Positions 27,062 through 36,125 of a DNA stretch of 64,000 nucleotides are shown in pieces; position 1 is the stretch's first letter; each line of letters begins with the position of its first letter. Below the pieces are notes generated by a model. It saw only the letters and a list, made by a program, of their open reading frames with translations, did not search any database and had not been told where the DNA came from. Source of the stretch: Chryseobacterium cucumeris (GTDB lineage: Bacteria > Bacteroidota > Bacteroidia > Flavobacteriales > Weeksellaceae); contig NZ_CP068760.1 in assembly GCF_016775705.1 (NCBI RefSeq), positions 3,782,001-3,846,000 of the forward strand. Direction: 5' to 3'. Both the position numbers and the translations under genes were made by a program.

Positions 27062-29596
27062 TTATAATGTTTGGTTCATCAAGAAGTGGTTTCTCCATCC
27101 GGACTTGTCACCTGATAATGTTTTATCAAGACCTAGTGCGAAGTCGAATCCGATCAATCCAAATGCTCCCATATAAACTCTTACACCAACTCCGACTGAT
27201 CTTTTCAACTGGAATGGGCTGTAAGAACTCCATGAGTTCCATACGTTACCACCTTCTGCGAATGTCAGGGCATAGATTTTCGCCGTCTGGCTCATTGAGA
27301 TCGGGTATCTTAATTCTAAAGTAAATCTGTTATAAATTGTACCTCCTCCTCTTTGAGTAATATCATCGGCCTGACCTCCTTCTGTACTGGCATTTTCATA
27401 TCCTCTTAAAGGAATCAATTCTCTACCGTCATATCGACCTCCGAAAAGACCTGTACCTCCCATATAGAATCTTTCAAACGGCGGAGCTCCCAACTGGCTG
27501 TTATATCCATCCATGAATCCCATTTCAGCAGAAGACCTTAGCACAAGTTTTCCAATGATCTCATTGTAAACATCTGCCTTGAATTTAATCTTATAGAATT
27601 CCATCCACTTATATTTGTCAATAGGTGACATTGTGGAGTAATCTTTCTTCTTAAACAATGAGTATGGAGGAGTCAGTTTTGCTGAAAGCTCAATATTGGA
27701 TCCCATTGTTGGGAAAATCGGGTCAATACCTGCTGAGTTTCTGCTCAGTCCTAAGTTGATACTGAAGTTATTGGCAGTACCGTTATTTTCTGTGGTATCT
27801 CCAAACTGGAACGGATAGTTCTTGAAGTCATACTTCTGAAACTGTAAACCTGTGTAAAGAGAGAAATAGTCATCCGGCCAGTTCAATAGTCTGTTCAAAC
27901 CTACTGAAGCAGAGAAGATATTCAATTTCTGGGCTTCTCCATATTGATCTGTATATCTTACTCTTGAGTTATTCAAACTTACAGAAAGTGCTGTTGGTCT
28001 TGTACCAAATAGCCAAGGTTCTGAGAATGATACTCCGTAGTTCTGGAAATACTGTCCTGCCTGCACCTGAATAGAAAACGTTTGTCCGTCTCCCTGAGGT
28101 ACCGGTTTGAAATCTTTAAACTTAAGGAAATTCTTTAATGAGAAGTTATTAAATGTTAATCCTAAAGTACCGATAAAGCTGTTACCCCCGTAACCTGCCT
28201 GTAACTGAACCTGAGAAGATCCTTTTTCTACAAGCTTCCAGTTGATATCTACAGTATTATCCACCTGATTTGGCTGGATATCCTGTCCGACCTGCTGAGG
28301 ATCAAAGAATGACATTCCCGCTAAATCGAAATAGGTTCTCTTAATTTCTGTTTTCTTGAATAGCTCTCCCGGTTTTGTTCTTAGTGCTCTAAGAATTACG
28401 TGGTCATGGGTTGTAGTATTCCCCTGCCATGTTACTTTATTCCAGGTAGCCTGCTCTCCTTCATTAATTCTTACTTCAAGGTTTACAGCATCTCCTGAAA
28501 CTGATTTTTCAACCGGCGTTACATTTGAGAAAAGGTAACCGTTATTCATGTAAACAGATTTAATATCTGAATCATCTTCTTTACCTCCGTCTTCCCCAAC
28601 TTTTTTGTTGAAACCTACTGCATCGTAAATATCCCCTTTCTTATATCCTAATAATCTCTGCAAATATTCTGTTGCGTATACGGTATTACCCGTGAATGTA
28701 ATATCCCCGATGTAATATTTTTTACCCTCGCTAAGTTTTACATTGATTTCGTAGTTATTTCTTTTGTTTCTCCATACTGAATCTGAAACGATTTTAGCGT
28801 CTCTGTATCCCAGGGAGTTGTAATAACTGATAAGGCTTTGTTTATCTTCCTGGTATTTATCTTCAATGAATTTTGAGGATTTCAAAATACCACCGATTCC
28901 GAAACGCTTTTGTTTGGTTTCTTTGAAAGCTTTATTTCTAAGTTTGCTATCGGTTACATTATCGTTTCCTTCAAATTCGATATGGTCAATTTTAATTCTT
29001 TTACCCTTATCTACATTGATTGTCCAGTCTACCAAAGCAGGATCTCCTGCATTTACTTTATCCTGGATAGTAATTTTGGCATCTGCAAAACCTTTTTTGA
29101 TGTAGTCTTTAGGGACATTGGTTTTAAGGCTTGAAACCAAGTTCTGAGTGATCTTAGTTCCTGGTTTAAGGTTGTTATCCTTTGCCAGTTTTTCACTTTT
29201 AGATTTACCGATTCCTTTTCCTGTAAATTTCACTTCTCCAAGTTCTTTCAGATCCTGCAGATAAAATTTCAGAACGATCGTCTGTCCTTCAATGCTTTGA
29301 ACATAAACTTCCACTTCAGAAAAAGATTGGGTATCCCAAAGTTTTTTTACAGCGTTGCTGATTTTCTGTCCCGGAATGTCTACACTTTCTCCTTTTGTAA
29401 GGCCCGTAAATCTTAAGATCTGAGCTGGTGTATATTTTTTTACCCCATCTACAACGATGTCTTTAAGAGTATAAGTTCCTGCCTCATTTTCTGCATGTAC
29501 AGCATTATTTACTTTTGTGCTGTCTTGTGGAGTTACTTGTCCATAAAAATGTGCAGAAGCAGCAAACATAATGATGGGTAATAGTCTAAACTTCAT
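27062..29596 (-). CDS. bamA: BamA, outer-membrane protein assembly factor
   Basis: 844 residues. A signal peptide ends at ~20 (AHFYGQ). POTRA repeats fill ~40-480 (for example VDGVKKYTPAQILRFTGL; ITFTGNTVYATEYLQRLLGYKKGDIYD; VTWQGNTTTHDHVILRAL). The C-terminal half is a 16-strand Omp85 barrel with the conserved LRGY lid-lock motif (LIPLRGYENAS). BamA inserts β-barrel proteins into the outer membrane. It sits between uppS (28 bp) and two OmpH genes (9 bp), the standard flavobacterial arrangement. The length is normal. Confidence 0.95.
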   Translation of the reverse strand: MKFRLLPIIMFAASAHFYGQVTPQDSTKVNNAVHAENEAGTYTLKDIVVDGVKKYTPAQILRFTGLTKGESVDIPGQKISNAVKKLWDTQSFSEVEVYVQSIEGQTIVLKFYLQDLKELGEVKFTGKGIGKSKSEKLAKDNNLKPGTKITQNLVSSLKTNVPKDYIKKGFADAKITIQDKVNAGDPALVDWTINVDKGKRIKIDHIEFEGNDNVTDSKLRNKAFKETKQKRFGIGGILKSSKFIEDKYQEDKQSLISYYNSLGYRDAKIVSDSVWRNKRNNYEINVKLSEGKKYYIGDITFTGNTVYATEYLQRLLGYKKGDIYDAVGFNKKVGEDGGKEDDSDIKSVYMNNGYLFSNVTPVEKSVSGDAVNLEVRINEGEQATWNKVTWQGNTTTHDHVILRALRTKPGELFKKTEIKRTYFDLAGMSFFDPQQVGQDIQPNQVDNTVDINWKLVEKGSSQVQLQAGYGGNSFIGTLGLTFNNFSLKNFLKFKDFKPVPQGDGQTFSIQVQAGQYFQNYGVSFSEPWLFGTRPTALSVSLNNSRVRYTDQYGEAQKLNIFSASVGLNRLLNWPDDYFSLYTGLQFQKYDFKNYPFQFGDTTENNGTANNFSINLGLSRNSAGIDPIFPTMGSNIELSAKLTPPYSLFKKKDYSTMSPIDKYKWMEFYKIKFKADVYNEIIGKLVLRSSAEMGFMDGYNSQLGAPPFERFYMGGTGLFGGRYDGRELIPLRGYENASTEGGQADDITQRGGGTIYNRFTLELRYPISMSQTAKIYALTFAEGGNVWNSWSSYSPFQLKRSVGVGVRVYMGAFGLIGFDFALGLDKTLSGDKSGWRNHFLMNQTL

Positions 29597-29624
29597 TTTA
29601 TCGAGTCTTTCTTTTCTTAAAAAT

Positions 29625-30374
29625 TTATTGGCCTTTTACCTGTTCACCGGTTAAACCATATCTTCTTTCTTTGTTTTGATAATCCACAATACACTGGAAG
29701 AAAATATCTTTGGTGAAATCCGGCCACAGAACATTTAAAAACTGTAATTCAGCATAAGCAATCTGCCAAAGCAGGAAGTTGCTTATTCTTATTTCGCCGC
29801 TGGTTCTGATCAGTAAATCTACAGGAGGAAAATCTTTTGTATAAAGATAATTTTCAAATAAACTTTCGTTTATATTTTCTATCTCTACTTTTCCTTCTTT
29901 TACATCAGAACTTATGTTTTTTACGGCTTCCAGTATTTCATTTTGTGAGCCATAGCTAATAGCCAATACAAGGTTTCCTTTTGTGTTTTCTTTTGTGAGT
30001 TCTACCACACGTTCCAACTGCTCTCTTACTAATGCAGGCAACTTCTCAAGATTCCCTATAACATGCATTCTCAATCCTTTGCTGAAAATCTCTTCTGCTT
30101 CCAGCAGTAAGGTTTCTACCAACAGATTCATAAGGGTATTCACTTCTTCGCTTGGACGATTCCAATTCTCTGAAGAGAATGTATACAATGTTAAGTAAGG
30201 AATATTAATCTCATTACAAGCATTAATAGCATTTCTTACTGCATTAATGGCATTTTTGTGACCGAAAGTTCTTTCTTCGCCACGAGATTTTGCCCATCTT
30301 CCATTACCATCCATAATGATGGCTACGTGTTTTGGTAAATTCTCAGAATTTATTTTTTCTTTAATCAACGACAT
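29625..30374 (-). CDS. uppS: Isoprenyl transferase (undecaprenyl diphosphate synthase)
   Basis: A cis-prenyltransferase that adds isopentenyl units to farnesyl diphosphate, making the C55 lipid carrier for peptidoglycan and polysaccharide synthesis. IMDGNGRWA has the catalytic Asp at 22. FSSENWNRP and RTSGE.R.SNFLLWQ.AY.E are the other family motifs. The ATG at 30374 is preferred. A GTG nine bases upstream would overlap the preceding gene by 8 bp. The gene supplies the carrier needed by the WecA-like and polymerase genes elsewhere in the window. Confidence 0.95.
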   Translation of the reverse strand: MSLIKEKINSENLPKHVAIIMDGNGRWAKSRGEERTFGHKNAINAVRNAINACNEINIPYLTLYTFSSENWNRPSEEVNTLMNLLVETLLLEAEEIFSKGLRMHVIGNLEKLPALVREQLERVVELTKENTKGNLVLAISYGSQNEILEAVKNISSDVKEGKVEIENINESLFENYLYTKDFPPVDLLIRTSGEIRISNFLLWQIAYAELQFLNVLWPDFTKDIFFQCIVDYQNKERRYGLTGEQVKGQ

Positions 30375-30375
30375 A

Positions 30376-31266
30376 TTATTCACAATAACATGGAGGTCTT
30401 CCGAACGAATATGTCAGTCCTAAACTGAAAGTATTTATCCAGTCTCTGGATCTGTCATCTCCAATATTTCTCTTTTTAATAAACTCTGCTTCTCTTTCTT
30501 TAGAAACCGCATAATAATTTCCTGACTGTAATAATGAACCGCCTGTGGCAGGATCCAAAATATCAGCATTATAAGAAGTTTTTACATCTTTGGAAAGGAT
30601 CTTGCTGTGATCCAACTGATCCGTCAATGTATATCTGAATGTAGCTTCTGCAAATATAGCCCAGGAATGGTTGAATTTATACTTTAAACCAACACCAAAA
30701 GGGATATGCATTGTTACTTTTTTGCCCAAGGAATAATCTGTGGTGGTTGTAAAATCCAATTCATTGACCGGAGCCTGTGCCACACCATCAGCATCTCTTC
30801 TGAAGTCATTCACAAGAGTAGCTTTAGGAGCATCAAACATCAAAGCACCGACACCTCCGAAGATATAAGGGCTCAGCATGCTTATCTGCTCATTATTTAC
30901 CGGGAAAAAGTTATATTCAAACATTAAACTCGCCTCATACACATTATTTTTTCCGTATGAGTTTCTATTTCTTCTATAATCTTCTTTTGCCGCTTTATCA
31001 CTGAACTGGATCTGGTTGTATCCTAAATCCAATCTGATAGTCTGATGCGGGTTAAAATTAAATCTATATAATAAACCACCATAAAACGGGACCCCCCAAT
31101 CTGACGTTCTGCTTAAATCCAACGGCTTCTGTAAAATATAATTTGTCCTTCCTACATCTCCCACTAGGTTACTCATACCTAGACGAACTCCCAATTCGTT
31201 TCTTTGTGCTTTAACACTTACCACTCCAAGGAAGGCAAGGAAGCTAAACAATAATTTTTTATTCAT
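30376..31266 (-). CDS. DUF6089-type outer-membrane β-barrel protein
   Basis: 296 residues from the ATG at 31266 (MNKKLLFSFLAFLGVVSVKAQ). A longer reading from a TTG at 31311 is excluded because the -7 promoter box at 31309 overlaps it. The mature part begins ELGVRLGMSNLVGDVGRTNY and shows alternating β-strands (FGVGLKYKFN, ATFRYTLTDQLDH, FSLGLTYSFG) typical of the small barrel family placed upstream of uppS and bamA in flavobacteria. It heads the uppS-bamA-ompH-ompH operon. The exact function is unknown. A link to envelope assembly is inferred from the operon. Confidence 0.87.
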   Translation of the reverse strand: MNKKLLFSFLAFLGVVSVKAQRNELGVRLGMSNLVGDVGRTNYILQKPLDLSRTSDWGVPFYGGLLYRFNFNPHQTIRLDLGYNQIQFSDKAAKEDYRRNRNSYGKNNVYEASLMFEYNFFPVNNEQISMLSPYIFGGVGALMFDAPKATLVNDFRRDADGVAQAPVNELDFTTTTDYSLGKKVTMHIPFGVGLKYKFNHSWAIFAEATFRYTLTDQLDHSKILSKDVKTSYNADILDPATGGSLLQSGNYYAVSKEREAEFIKKRNIGDDRSRDWINTFSLGLTYSFGRPPCYCE

Positions 31267-31308
31267 AAAAGAATATGGATTTATGGTTATTTTAAAATTT
31301 AATTTTTG

Positions 31309-31316
31309 CAAATATA
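31309..31316 (-). promoter_or_regulatory. -7 box (TATATTTG) of the DUF6089-uppS-bamA operon
   Basis: The minus strand reads TATATTTGC, a perfect TAnnTTTG, 42 bp before the ATG at 31266. It helps decide that start. The rest of the 213-bp gap is AT-rich, with the terminator of the next gene at its other end. Confidence 0.65.
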
Positions 31317-31447
31317 AAACATTTTTATATTAATGATAATCTTAATGTTTAGTTAAAAATAAACAAAAAAACATAATTTGTTATAAAGTAAACGGCAAAG
31401 TGGCAAAAATATTCTTTTTTTCATAGAATGAAAATACTTTACATATG

Positions 31448-31473
31448 AAAAAACCCCCATTAAATGAGGGTTT
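31448..31473 (-). terminator. Terminator of the exopolysaccharide operon
   Basis: The minus strand reads aaaccctcatttaatgggggtttttt, a stem AAACCC/GGGTTT followed by T-run, just after the kinase stop codon. Confidence 0.75.
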
Positions 31474-31479
31474 AATGCT

Positions 31480-33978
31480 TTATTTTTTATTAAATAATAC
31501 CTGTACTTTATTTCTGATCCTTATCAGTAACGGCTCTTTATAATTTTTATCTTCATCGAAATAACCATAACCATAGCCATAGCCGTAACCATAGCCATAG
31601 CCGTAGCCTTGTTTGGTATTATAGTCATTATAGACAAGTCCCAGATTATTGACTTCATCGTTATGATACTTTTCAGTAATCATTTTCAGCATATATTTTT
31701 CTGTGTATTCATGGCGTACAACATATATATTAGCATCAGAATACTTCATCAGTTCATACGAGTCTGCCACCAGACCTACAGGTGGTGAATCTATAATAAT
31801 GAAATCGTATTTTTCTTTGAGTTCTTCTATAAATCTGATATTTCTCTGACTCATTAAAAGCTCAGATGGGTTTGGCGGAATAGGACCTGAAGTAGCAACA
31901 TCCAGATTAGGGATCTTGGTCTTGTTAATTATCTTGTCAATATCTACTTCTCCTGTAAGATAATTGGAGATCCCATATTTATTATCAATCTTAAAGTCTC
32001 CAAAGATTTTCGGTTTTCTAAGGTCCATTCCTAACAAGATTGTTTTTTTATCACTTAATCCTATTACGGATGCTAAATTGATGGAAATATAAGTTTTTCC
32101 TTCTCCTCCAATGGATGAAGTAATCAAAATAACTTTTCCCTTTTCACCTTCATTGTCCATCAGAAATCTCATATTGGCTCTTATTCCCCTGAAGGCTTCT
32201 GATACAGATGATTTTGGCTGCTCCAGAACGGTAAGCATATTTTCATTGCTGTTATTTCCAATGACTCCAAGAAGCGGAATTTTCGTTGCACTTAAAAGTT
32301 CTTTAATATTTCTGATTTTACTATCTAATACTTCACCTACAAAGATAAAAAGTAACGGAAGCAGCAGCAATCCTGAGATAATGGCAGTTTTCGCTAACTT
32401 GACATTAGGTGCAATAGGTCTTTGTCCCAGATTTTTGGCTGGGTCAATCACTGTAATATCAGATTGATTGGTCGCCATTCTCATTTTAGTATCACTCTGT
32501 CTTCCCAGAAGACTATTATAAGTCGCCTCAATCATATTATATCCTCTTTCTGCATCCAGATATCTTCTTTCTTTTTCAGGGTAAGAAGCTAAGTCCGAGT
32601 TGGCTCCTGAAATATCACGATCAATTTTGTTGATCTCCTCATAATATCTGTTATAGTATCCTCTTAAACTGTTCGATGATCCCATTCTTGCCTCATCAAT
32701 AAGCCTGTTGATTTCTCTCATAGGCTCTGATGAAGGTTTGTAAATAGAAGCCATTTCTGCTCTTTTGGTATACAGAGCTTTAAGTTCAGTAACTGTTGCT
32801 GAGAATACTCCATCTTCAAAACCTGCAGCATTGGTTCCAATCATTTTATCAAAATTCTGAGACTGCAGCGTGTTTTTTATATTGTTAAGAGAATTGATTT
32901 TGCTTATGATATCTGCTTTTTTAGCCTCGAGTTCTTTTATTTTTTCAAGAGATTTTTCGTCTCTGTCTTTAATATTATAAAGTTTTTCCGAAGTTTTTAA
33001 ATAATTGAGCACACTCGCACTTGAATCAAGTTTTTTACGGATGTTATCCAGATTATCCTTTAGAAAGATATCGGTATTCTTATTGACTACATTTTTATCA
33101 GCCAGTCTCTTTTTTTGTAACTCTGCAACAGATTTATTAAGGAAATTTACTGTGCTGTTGAGATTATATCCTTTTTTAGTAATAATCATAATGGACCTGA
33201 TTTCTTTATCAAAGTCAACACCTGTAGTAGAAACAATTTCGTTTACACTTTCATTGACCGATTTCAGGTTTACAATAATATTATCCAACTTAATTTTAGA
33301 AGGAACAGGATTTTTAAGTAATCTGAACCTCAGGTTCGGAGCATTGTACCATTCGTTGATTTTAATGATTTTATCAGCGGGTCTGCTATAATGATTGATA
33401 GTCTGAAAACCTTCCACTTCATAATTATACAGGTTAGTGGATTCTCCTTCTTCTGGTAAAACTACCTGATATGCTCCATCGCCTTTGGGGATCAGGGTAA
33501 TAGGATAATCAATCTGCTGAAGATGTTTTTTATCAATCTGAAGAAAAACCGGTGAATCATCTTTATCCAGGTAGGTGGATTTTATCAGTCCTTTGGTAGA
33601 ATAATTAACAAAAAGATCCAGTTCTTTTACCAAAAATTCATTGTGTGATCTTGATAAAAGCATTTTTTTCAGATAAAGCCCATCCTGATTTCCGGTATCA
33701 CCCCAGATGAAGTTGATGGATTGGTTAGACTGTGTTGGTAAGAACTCAGAACCTTTACTGGAGGTACTTAATGATAAGTCTGATGCATAAATATTTTGTG
33801 CATAGTATTTACTGTATACCCATGCAACGGCATAGCCGATAAAAAACATCAATACAAACCAGTACCAGTTTTTAAGGACTCTTCTTAAAAAGTGTTCTAA
33901 ATCAAATAACGCAAACGACCCATACTTTTCTTTCTGAGAATTATTCTTCTCTGCAGCGGTTACTCTTTCTGGAATCAT
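31480..33978 (-). CDS. Wzc-like polysaccharide co-polymerase / tyrosine autokinase
   Basis: 832 residues. The N-terminal half is a Wzz/GumC-type chain-length region with a TM helix near 40-60, a periplasmic coiled coil (~260-510) and a second TM near ~540. The C-terminal half is a BY-kinase with Walker A GGEGKT (~623), Walker A' LLGMDLRKP, and Walker B FIIIDSPP (~729). The tail has eight Gly-Tyr pairs (~791-806), the tyrosine cluster expected to be autophosphorylated. These proteins control polymer length and export through the Wza channel. It starts 2 bp after the Wza-like gene, so they are co-transcribed. Confidence 0.92.
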   Translation of the reverse strand: MIPERVTAAEKNNSQKEKYGSFALFDLEHFLRRVLKNWYWFVLMFFIGYAVAWVYSKYYAQNIYASDLSLSTSSKGSEFLPTQSNQSINFIWGDTGNQDGLYLKKMLLSRSHNEFLVKELDLFVNYSTKGLIKSTYLDKDDSPVFLQIDKKHLQQIDYPITLIPKGDGAYQVVLPEEGESTNLYNYEVEGFQTINHYSRPADKIIKINEWYNAPNLRFRLLKNPVPSKIKLDNIIVNLKSVNESVNEIVSTTGVDFDKEIRSIMIITKKGYNLNSTVNFLNKSVAELQKKRLADKNVVNKNTDIFLKDNLDNIRKKLDSSASVLNYLKTSEKLYNIKDRDEKSLEKIKELEAKKADIISKINSLNNIKNTLQSQNFDKMIGTNAAGFEDGVFSATVTELKALYTKRAEMASIYKPSSEPMREINRLIDEARMGSSNSLRGYYNRYYEEINKIDRDISGANSDLASYPEKERRYLDAERGYNMIEATYNSLLGRQSDTKMRMATNQSDITVIDPAKNLGQRPIAPNVKLAKTAIISGLLLLPLLFIFVGEVLDSKIRNIKELLSATKIPLLGVIGNNSNENMLTVLEQPKSSVSEAFRGIRANMRFLMDNEGEKGKVILITSSIGGEGKTYISINLASVIGLSDKKTILLGMDLRKPKIFGDFKIDNKYGISNYLTGEVDIDKIINKTKIPNLDVATSGPIPPNPSELLMSQRNIRFIEELKEKYDFIIIDSPPVGLVADSYELMKYSDANIYVVRHEYTEKYMLKMITEKYHNDEVNNLGLVYNDYNTKQGYGYGYGYGYGYGYGYFDEDKNYKEPLLIRIRNKVQVLFNKK
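31561..31608. repeat. In-gene tandem repeat encoding (Gly-Tyr)8
   Basis: A 6-bp periodic array (ccatag/ccgtaa variants, with an 18-bp higher-order unit) inside the kinase gene. Any change in copy number in steps of 6 bp keeps the frame and changes the number of tyrosines. Confidence 0.85.
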
Positions 33979-33980
33979 GA

Positions 33981-34865
33981 CTAAAGATTTTTAAGAAGTA
34001 AATAAATAGACAATGCCGTAGTAATTACCGAAACTCCTGTTGTTAAAGTCTGAATAGGATCTTTTCCGAATCCGTTCAAGCTTTTTGCTCTTGTGCTCAG
34101 ATAGATTTCATCTCCATTCTGCACATAATAGAAAGGAGAGTTCATAAGATCTTCTCTGGTAAGATCTATTTTGGCAATTTTGATTCCTTCCGGAAGTTTT
34201 CTGTGGATAACGATCTCTTTCTTATCAATCGTCCTGTTTAGCCCGCCATTAATGGCTAAAGCTTCAGTAATGGTAAGTGTATTTTTATGAACTACTTTCT
34301 CTCCTGAAAGACCTGTAGTTTCAACATCACCAAGAATATAATAAGTGATACCGTCTGTATTGAGTCTTACTTCAGATTTACCTTCCTGGAAATTTTCATT
34401 TACCTTTTCCTGAATTTCTTTTCTGATATCCTCTAATGTTCTTCCCTCAGCTTTTACATAGCCAATTCCAAAAACATTGATATCACCATTGGAATCTACC
34501 TTGAGTCCGTTAAAATAGAAATTCGTATTTCCTCCTCTGCTCATCCCGGAAGTAGTACCAACTCCTCCCCCTACAGAACCACCGCCAGACATGGCCGGAC
34601 TTGTTACAGCTCCGGTTCCGGTCCCTCCTGAGGAATTGTAAGAAGAATAAAACTGTGCAGCATCTCCTTTGGGAGTTGTTACAATGTTAAGATTGAGGAT
34701 ATCATTTTTGGTAATCCTGTATACAGGGATATTGTAGGGAACAAGACCTTCTTCATTAATTACGAGACTCTCACTTGGTTGTAAGTATCTTACATCCTTT
34801 GTTGTAATACATGAGGTAACTAAAAGAGGGAATATTAAAAATAAATATTTAAAGTTTTTCATCAT
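33981..34865 (-). CDS. Wza-like polysaccharide export lipoprotein
   Basis: 294 residues with lipoprotein signal and lipobox LVTSC (Cys ~19), then RYLQPSE and the polysaccharide export domain (YRITKNDILNLNI). A Gly/Ser-rich insert (~70-110) interrupts it. A SLBB-like domain (YILGDVETTGLSGEKVV) follows, and there is a C-terminal hydrophobic helix (VSVITTALSIYLLL). It forms the outer-membrane export channel with the adjacent kinase. The Gly-rich insert is longer than I would expect. A second ATG at codon 2 is equally possible. Confidence 0.92.
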   Translation of the reverse strand: MMKNFKYLFLIFPLLVTSCITTKDVRYLQPSESLVINEEGLVPYNIPVYRITKNDILNLNIVTTPKGDAAQFYSSYNSSGGTGTGAVTSPAMSGGGSVGGGVGTTSGMSRGGNTNFYFNGLKVDSNGDINVFGIGYVKAEGRTLEDIRKEIQEKVNENFQEGKSEVRLNTDGITYYILGDVETTGLSGEKVVHKNTLTITEALAINGGLNRTIDKKEIVIHRKLPEGIKIAKIDLTREDLMNSPFYYVQNGDEIYLSTRAKSLNGFGKDPIQTLTTGVSVITTALSIYLLLKNL

Positions 34866-34884
34866 ATATATATAATATTGTTTA

Positions 34885-34892
34885 CAAAAGTA
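34885..34892 (-). promoter_or_regulatory. -7 box (TACTTTTG) of the Wza-Wzc pair
   Basis: The minus strand reads TACTTTTG, a perfect TAnnTTTG, 19 bp before the start at 34865. This is the same spacing as in front of the MMPL-fusion and darA genes. Confidence 0.6.
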
Positions 34893-34903
34893 ATATTTAA
34901 TTG

Positions 34904-36022
34904 TTAATTTTTGTTATTTCTTACTCGATATAGTAAATCTGGCAAATATGCACCAAAAAAACCCAGTGAAACAATCACCAATAATAAAAGATTGACATTA
35001 ATATGTCTTAAATAATAAGCCACTCCAACAATCATCAGATAGTAAAGAATAATATAAAAAGTTGATCTCCTATGGGTAAGATTCAATTTCAGCAGTTTGT
35101 GATGAATATGGTTTTTATCAGCATCAAATGGTGACTTTTTGTTGTAAAGCCTGATCATAATGACATTCAGAGTATCTACAATCGGAAGAATCAGAATAGC
35201 TACCGCTACTACAGGAGCAGACTGAAGGTGATATCTGGGAACATCGATCAGTTTTTTATCTATAAAAATATCGATAAAACAGATGGATGTAAAAGCCAAT
35301 AAAAAGCCAAGGAGCATAGAACCGGTATCTCCCATAAATATTTTGCGGGTACGGTAGTTTGACAGATTATAATACAAAAATGCCAGCACAGTTCCAATAA
35401 TAACAACAGACAGTATTACCAGCGGATAATTATATTCCCCCAGACGGTAATAGCTTATTCCAAATAAAGCACTACAGATAACGGAATAACCTCCTGCCAG
35501 CCCATCGATCCCGTCAATCAGATTGAACGCATTAATCAGAATAATAAATGTTACGATACTGAATATCACACTTACGAAATACTCCAGTTCGTATACGCCG
35601 AAGATTCCGAATAAACTTCTTATTCTGATATCCGAACCAATAACAATCAGGGAAGACACAACAATTTGTGCAACAAGTTTTTTGTAAGCTCTCATTACAA
35701 CAATATCGTCCATTACCCCCACATAGAGCAGGATAATTAATGAAGCAAATAAAAATTTGTAGAGATCAAACAATTCATAGGCAAAAATAGAGGCACAGAT
35801 TCCTATTGAATAAAAGATGGCGATTCCACCAAGATTGGGAATTTCTCTAAGATGCGAGCTTCTTATTCCAGGCTCATCCATCAGATTCTTTCTTCTTGAA
35901 ATCTTGACAATGGTAGGAATAGAGAAAAATGTAATTAAAAAGGAGAATACGAAGCCTAATCCTATTTTTATATAGAAAATAGGTATCCCCGATCCGCTTA
36001 AGAACAATTCAAAGTTTTTCAT
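34904..36022 (-). CDS. WecA/MraY-family undecaprenyl-phosphate sugar-1-phosphate transferase
   Basis: A 372-residue polytopic membrane enzyme (about 10 TM helices) that starts a lipid-linked glycan on undecaprenyl phosphate. Family motifs are visible: DDIVVM (Mg-binding Asp pair), NAFNLIDGIDGLAGG, FMGDTGSM and HIHHKLL. The sugar is not predictable (GlcNAc-1-P is common). The gene is between the GT2 gene and the Wza/Wzc pair, consistent with initiation of the same polysaccharide. A 103-bp gap precedes it, so it may have its own promoter. Confidence 0.92.
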   Translation of the reverse strand: MKNFELFLSGSGIPIFYIKIGLGFVFSFLITFFSIPTIVKISRRKNLMDEPGIRSSHLREIPNLGGIAIFYSIGICASIFAYELFDLYKFLFASLIILLYVGVMDDIVVMRAYKKLVAQIVVSSLIVIGSDIRIRSLFGIFGVYELEYFVSVIFSIVTFIILINAFNLIDGIDGLAGGYSVICSALFGISYYRLGEYNYPLVILSVVIIGTVLAFLYYNLSNYRTRKIFMGDTGSMLLGFLLAFTSICFIDIFIDKKLIDVPRYHLQSAPVVAVAILILPIVDTLNVIMIRLYNKKSPFDADKNHIHHKLLKLNLTHRRSTFYIILYYLMIVGVAYYLRHINVNLLLLVIVSLGFFGAYLPDLLYRVRNNKN

Positions 36023-36125
36023 TCTTTTCTAATTCAGCACTTGTATCTCCAAAATAAAAAATCATAACAGGAACTTTATTATCATTTTCTATTGACCGAA
36101 ACAATAGTACTTACATTTGTGTTTA

